64,000 bases of DNA from Orientallactaga sibirica. Taxonomy: Eukaryota > Chordata > Mammalia > Rodentia > Dipodidae. Shown piece after piece: positions 59,326 to 64,000 of the stretch; positions within the stretch are counted from its first letter, which is position 1; each line of letters opens with the position of its first letter. Under the pieces are notes generated by a model that saw only the letters and a program-made list of their open reading frames with translations, ran no database searches and was not told where the DNA came from. Both the position numbers and the translations under genes were made by a program. Location of the stretch: positions 12,455,501 to 12,519,500 of the forward strand of contig JAEOAD010000015.1 of the NCBI GenBank assembly GCA_036365145.1. The letters run 5' to 3'.

Positions 59326-59512
59326 GGTGCACCAGTGGCCTCTCAGCCACTGTGAGTCAATTTCAGAAATGTGCGCCCCCTACTGGGCAAGCATGGCATT
59401 GCGCCCTTGCCTCATTTTGGGGGGTCTGGCTAAACATGGGACCTGGAGATTGAACAGGCTTTCTTGGGCTTGTCAGGCAGGCACCTTAACTGCTAAGCCA
59501 TCTCTCCAGCTC
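59250..59512 (-). mobile_element. SINE-A, reverse, with (GA)n
   Basis: A T-run, a GA run at 59272-59322, 'ctctcagccactgtgagtc', 'cgccccctactggg' and 'gcaccttaactgctaagcc'. The TSD 'ccatgttt' lies at 59242-59249 and 59513-59520. Confidence 0.93.
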
Positions 59513-59574
59513 CCATGTTTGTTTTTTAACCATGCTAATGTTTTATTACTGTTGTCTCTTTGAATTTTTTGTGT

Positions 59575-59575
59575 G

Positions 59576-59618
<43 letters not shown>

Positions 59619-59915
59619 AGTGATCATACATATATGCATGTAAGTACACAAGGAAGCTAGACGTCAATGTCAGGTGTCTTCCTCTATTTTTCCCACCTTA
59701 TTTTTATGAGACAGGGTCTCTCAGTGAACCCAGAACTCTTCAATTTAGCTAGTTAAGCTAAATACCAGGGATTCCTTGTCTCCATCTACCAATCATTGGA
59801 ATTACAGGTCTATGGTACCACATCCAGCTTTTAATGTAGGTTCTAGGGATCAAATTCAGGTCCTCATGCCAGCACAGCAAACACTTTAACTATGGATACA
59901 CATCCCCACCTCTGT
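59575..59915 (-). mobile_element. B4-type SINE, reverse, with (TG)n
   Basis: A TG run at 59582-59618, 'gacagggtctctcagtgaaccc', 'gtctatggtaccacatccag' and 'ctttaactatggatacacatcccc'. Confidence 0.8.
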
Positions 59916-59919
59916 TGAA

Positions 59920-60465
59920 ACCCTTCTCCTTTCAATACATGTTTTATAAAATACAGACAAGAGTCAACTTGCATAACACAAATAAAGAACATGCTGTTAT
60001 AATATTGTTCAGGTGACCATCCAATTTCCTTTGTATATTGTCTCTTGTGTTTTCTGCTGAACCCAAGATCTCTGCTTCCAATTTTTTTCTATTGAAAATC
60101 ACCTAACAGTTCAGGTGTCATTTGTACCTTTCAAAATTAAAAAGGTCAGAAAGCACAAAATGTAGATATTTGTACTTCTCAATAGATGTCTTACTGTACC
60201 AATATTCAATGAAGAATCTGCCTTAACTCAGTTAGTTAATAGAAATAGATAAGGAAATCAAATCAGGAAACAAATACCTTAACCAAATGGGAACTGGCAC
60301 CTGGCTTAGCTAATCAGAAGGACTGCCTAGTATCATGTTTTCCATACTTGGAGACATACTTCATTCATGCACTTTTCAGTTACTCTCAAACAATAGAAGT
60401 CAAAATAAATTATGTTTCATTCACAAAGCATTTGGTTTCTCAAAATAGCACTTGAAATGCCATTT
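59920..60465. other. unannotated AT-rich sequence
   Basis: Nothing recognised. Confidence 0.4.
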
Positions 60466-60474
60466 CATAATGTG

Positions 60475-60648
60475 TTTTTTGTTTTTTTTTTTTTTTTTTT
60501 TTTTTGGTTTTTCAAGGTAGGGTCTCACTCTGGTCCAGGCTGACCTGGAATTAGCTATGTAGTCTCAGGGTGGCCTCGAACTCACGGTAATCCTCCTACC
60601 TCAGCCTCCCAAGTGCTGGGATTAAAGGCGTGTGCCACCACACCAGGC
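60475..60648 (-). mobile_element. B1 SINE, reverse, with 9-bp TSD
   Basis: A T-run, 'ggtttttcaaggtagggtctc' to 'gtgccaccacaccaggc'. Near-consensus. The TSD 'cataatgtg' lies at 60466-60474 and 60649-60657. Confidence 0.96.
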
Positions 60649-60676
60649 CATAATGTGGTTTTAAAAACTTACACTA

Positions 60677-60918
60677 GAGCTGGAGGGATGGCTTAGCAGT
60701 TAAGGCATTTGCCTGCAAAGCCAAAGGACCCAGGTTCAATTCCCCAGGACCCACGTTAGCCAGATGTACAAGGTGGCGCATGCATCTGGAGTTAGCTTGC
60801 AGTGGCTGGAGGCCCTGGCACACCAACTTTTTCTCCTTCTCCCTCCCTGTCTCTCTCCCTCTTTCTTTCTGTCAAATAAATAAATAAACTAACAAATAAA
60901 TAAAAATAAAATAAAATA
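60677..60918 (+). mobile_element. SINE-B, full length, with 13-bp TSD
   Basis: The best full-length example of this family here: 'gctggagggatggcttagcag', 'ggttcaattccccaggaccc', 'aaggtggcgcatgcatctgg' and a CT-rich part, then '(aaat)n'. The TSD 'aaaacttacacta' lies at 60664-60676 and 60919-60931. Confidence 0.97.
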
Positions 60919-60954
60919 AAAACTTACACTAATTATATTAGATAATAATATAAC

Positions 60955-61862
60955 TAGAAAGTATGTCCCTAGTGCTGAAGATACCACTCTTCAGTTAAAA
61001 GAAGTAAACAATCCAAGCTGGAACTGAGCTGGAAATTTATTTCCTACTGGCCAGCATTTTTCAAAATGTACTGTAGTTTGCTGGGGAGAAACGTCATCAA
61101 CAATCCTGCGCAACTGTGGACCCTGTGTACTTTACACCTGACCTGCAAGGCAAGATGTGTCCACTCATGCAATAGTGGCAGGAGAGTTATGGGAGTAAGC
61201 AGTTACAATCTGATTTGATTTCAGGCCTTCTTGATAGGATGAAAATCATGCCTGGTACTCTAAACCTGGCAAAAGTTGTGGCTGGGGACCAGAGCACTGG
61301 GGGAAGGGGGAACCAAATACTATGATTATGTTAATTGGACAGCAATCAAACTACCATCTAAATAGCTATGTTTGGTACTGCTTGCATCATTGAATATAGA
61401 AGTATATGCAAACATTAGAGACAAATACAGAAATACATCGGTGACAAACTTACCAAGAATAGGTGACTAGTTGGTGTTCATCTCTAAACTTAACAAATAA
61501 ATCACATGCTCCAAGGCTAAAGCAAACTGGCAGAAAAGAGAGCAGAAAGAATAAGAAAGCAGGAGGATGGAAGGGGGCTGTGTAGTGCTGTCTTCTGGAT
61601 ATGACAAATCTGCTACATTTGGACTCACAGCAGATGGAATTTCCTGTACATGATCGAGACTGTCAATGTTTCAGCAAAGATGAGAAAGGGATCCATGAGA
61701 CCCTACACCTCCCAGAGTAATCAGTGAAACTGATCATTAAGAATCAAGGGGGAACCCATGCCCTTTAGTTGGATAGTTGCTTGAAGATTGACCATTCTCT
61801 GATAAATAACCTGCCACCCATGATTATGTAACTGATACTAATTCAATATGTGAGTCAAAAAA
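60955..61862 (+). mobile_element. L1 3' UTR (Lx-like), sense
   Basis: 'gctgaagataccactcttcag', 'gtttgctggggagaaacgtc', 'gcaagatgtgtccactcatgc', 'gcctggtactctaaacctgg' and 'catttggactcacagcagatgg' follow the rodent L1 3' UTR. It is interrupted by the SINE-A that follows. Confidence 0.85.
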
Positions 61863-61872
61863 AAATAGAATA

Positions 61873-62151
61873 GGGCTGGAGAGATGGCTTAGCAGGTAAG
61901 GCACCTGCCTCCTAAGCCTAAAAACGCTGGTTCCAATCTCCAGCGGTTCCAATCTCCAGGTCCCACATTTAGCCAGATGCAAAGTGATGCAAGGGTGCAT
62001 GTCTCACTTGACCACAAGGGGGCGCACGCATCTGGATTCCGTTTGCAGAGGCTGAGAGACTGCTGGAGCTCCCATCTCTATCTGTCTTCCTCTCCCTCTC
62101 TCTTTGTCTCTCTCTGTGTCTCTCTCAAAAAAAAAAAAAAAAAAAAAAAAC
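61873..62151 (+). mobile_element. SINE-A inside the L1 tail, with 16-bp duplication
   Basis: The TSD 'aaatagaata' lies at 61863-61872 and 62152-62161. The internal tandem 16-mer lies at 61929-61944 and 61945-61960. It ends in a poly-A run at 62127-62150. Young. Confidence 0.96.
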
Positions 62152-62290
62152 AAATAGAATAAACCAGGCATGGAAATGTATTGGGGATACAGTGGGAGGC
62201 AAAGGGAAAGAGAGAGAGTAAGTAGGAGTATGGGATAAAAATATATTTTATACATATATGAAATTGTCAGAAATCATTTTTTTATAAATC
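62152..62290 (+). mobile_element. L1 3' tail resumed after the SINE
   Basis: 'gagtatgggataaaaatatatttt' and 'atatatgaaattgtcag' are the usual end of a rodent L1 3' UTR, completing the copy at 60955. Confidence 0.7.
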
Positions 62291-63255
62291 ACAAAAAGTC
62301 AAGATGCACCATTTTTCATCCAGCATGATGTCTTCAGGAGAGAAGAAAAGAAACAACCATCAAAAGCGATGAAATTATATACAGCTATACATTAATAGGT
62401 GATTTCATCCCACTTTCTAATGTGATTGTTTGAAAGAATTTGATTGTGTAGTTCTATGATATGTATATTTTAGAAAAACACTATGTAGAGAATTCATTAG
62501 CTCTGAATGACAGGTAGGATCTGTTGAAAAATAATCACCACAAACTTAACATTGTCATTAGAAAACACCACCTGATAGTCCCAAAGAGATTTCCCCAGCA
62601 GTCACCTTGAGGCTTGCACAGCTTGGTCTAGAGACAGGAAGGAAGTAAGAGGAGAGATGGGAAGGGATGAGTGATAGTTGATAAGTTCAGAGGGAATGGT
62701 CAAAACATCTCCTCTGCTCCCAGCCTGAGGCTTCCACATACTCCACTCACCAGCCAGCCCTCAGCTTCATTCCTCATACCTTTTTCTGTCATCATTCATT
62801 CTCAAACAGCAGAAACAGGACATGTTGTGAGTTATCTCTCCAAGGAGCAGTCAGGTTAGTAAGAATCCTAGCACAAATTTAGACTAATGAAGATCAGAGG
62901 ATAGAATTTCAGGGGCAGCATCTACTCATTCAACTACTCATGGAAAAGTCTGCTATGCACCAGGAATCTATTAGGTGAGTAGTGATGAAAACTTTTCCAG
63001 GAGCTTGAGATATGACAAAGGACAACATGGGCAAAACACATCTCCCCTTGCCCTTGCAGAGCCTGTATTCAGGACCTCAACCCTGTATGGACTAAGCTCT
63101 TTCTCTGTGAGCCTCATTTTAGGGTCCAGTAAAGAAATAATCAGTCATTTTTTTATGGTGTAATTTGTATTTAAAGAGTGGTCATGGTTAGATGAGATTA
63201 TCTGATTTGATAGAGGAGGGAAACCACAACTTTTATGGAATGATTGGAGACATTT
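62291..63255. other. single-copy sequence without identified features
   Basis: No gene or repeat recognised. Frames of about 62 codons have no domain. Confidence 0.4.
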
Positions 63256-63580
63256 TTAAACTGGTCTGATATTTCTTTGGTCATGGCTGGAGAAGCCAAA
63301 GTTCAAAACTGAACTATTCATGACTGGAAATCCAAAATGTTTTTCTAGGCAGGCAATTTGTTTAAGAGACTTTGCACACTCATTAAAGCTAGCACCAGAC
63401 TCTACACACCACACCCTCAAATCTGGCAGGGATCTCTGAGCCAGGCCCAGTAGGACCTGACCCTTGAAAATAATGCTGTTTAGGTTTTCTGATATAAAAA
63501 TGCCTGTCAAGCCAGACTTATTTGCCAAATTGTTCAACATGGGCATACTTAACCTATGGCCTTACTTACATAAATGATTT
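63256..63580. other. repeat-free tract, open on the minus strand
   Basis: The minus strand is open for 96 codons (63256-63546) with mixed composition (motif CLEKHFGFPVMNSS). I recognise no domain. It could be a fortuitous frame, an eroded retrocopy or conserved noncoding DNA. Confidence 0.2.
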
Positions 63581-64000
63581 CATTCCGGAAGCAAAAAAAT
63601 AAATGGAAGCAGGCATGTTCTGTACATGTTAGCATATGTGTATTGTGTTTTGAGTGTATGTATATTTAAATACACAGACAGCACCTAACTTATGCTTATC
63701 TATTCATTGTTCCATGTGTCATAGGATCATGGGACCTGCTATATGTGAAGGGGGCATGTCCAGTGCTATGAGATACCTGCTAATAAAAATATACCTCTCA
63801 GCAGTCCAAAATAAATAGCTAGTGGAGGCAATTGAAGAATGCTTAGTGGTGAAGAGTGGATTGAGTAGGGAACAAAAAGGAGAGTGGTGATTCCTAAGAG
63901 GAAGTTAATCTACTTTCCTAAACAAGTGAGCAGCATTGGTGCTAACATCCACAGAAAGAGGGTGAATTGATGAAAAGGCCAAGAAAAGATCTGGGGTCCC
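63581..64000. other. unannotated sequence to window end
   Basis: Nothing recognised. Confidence 0.4.

Noticed and set aside
321..62151. tRNA-like heads of SINE copies as tRNA genes
   Set aside because: Each is followed by a SINE body, A-rich tail and often a TSD, and no full cloverleaf is kept, so these are retroposons.
32..63546. Many 60-136-codon open frames on both strands
   Set aside because: They lie in SINEs, L1 3' UTRs, LTRs, simple repeats or AT-rich DNA, lack domains and splice context, and their number fits chance for 64 kb.
1..64000. A new multi-gene biological system
   Set aside because: No cluster of coding genes, structured RNA family or non-retroposon array is visible; the content is accounted for by ordinary rodent repeats and single-copy noncoding DNA.

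Overview
This is a stretch of mammalian, rodent-type genomic DNA with no confidently recognisable functional gene. It is AT-rich and packed with retroposons of rodent character: B1 (7SL-derived) SINEs, tRNA-headed SINEs beginning 'gctggagagatggctta', B4/ID_B1-type composites, rodent-type L1 3' ends, MaLR-type LTRs, and an older layer of MIR, MER5-like and ancient L1 pieces. The B1 form (ending 'gagaccctacctTgaaaaacc') and the abundant ~200 bp tRNA-headed SINEs with a 'caaggtggcgcatgcatctgg' body do not look like mouse or rat. I suspect a dipodid (jerboa-like) rodent, but that is recollection and inference, not a search result.

Layout. 1-5 kb: SINEs, a possible retrocopy scrap and an L1 3' UTR. 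5.1-5.6 kb: a MaLR LTR with adjoining primer-site-like sequence. 5.6-14 kb: mostly unique sequence with scattered SINEs. 14.2-16.6 kb: the largest element, a 5'-truncated L1 with broken ORF2. 16.6-21 kb: ancient repeats and microsatellites. 21-29 kb: SINEs, two L1 3' UTRs, an MLT1 LTR and a B1 pair. 29-35 kb: the most repeat-poor stretch. 35-43 kb: two related LTRs in opposite orientation, L1 3' UTRs and nested SINEs. 44.4-45.7 kb: an unidentified GC-richer tract that looks like decayed coding sequence on the minus strand. 46-64 kb: older repeats, more SINEs, an L1 split by another repeat, and a final L1 3' UTR interrupted by a SINE.

Nothing here works as a gene set. Open frames are short and mostly lie inside SINEs, simple repeats or L1 fragments. 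The window is best read as intergenic or intronic. The most informative structures are insertion histories readable from target-site duplications (TSDs): nested SINE-in-L1 events, a 101-bp tandem duplication inside a SINE, and a solo LTR with a perfect 5-bp duplication. A few exon-like or conserved-looking single-copy islands need cross-species comparison. Family names are by pattern recognition from memory.

Labels used below: 'SINE-A' is the tRNA-headed SINE with 'aagggggcgca...cagcagctgagagactgctgg'; 'SINE-B' is the tRNA-headed SINE with 'aaggtggcgcatgcatctgg...cagtggctggaggccctgg'; 'SINE-C' is a short tRNA-headed SINE ending in (CA)n/(GA)n.
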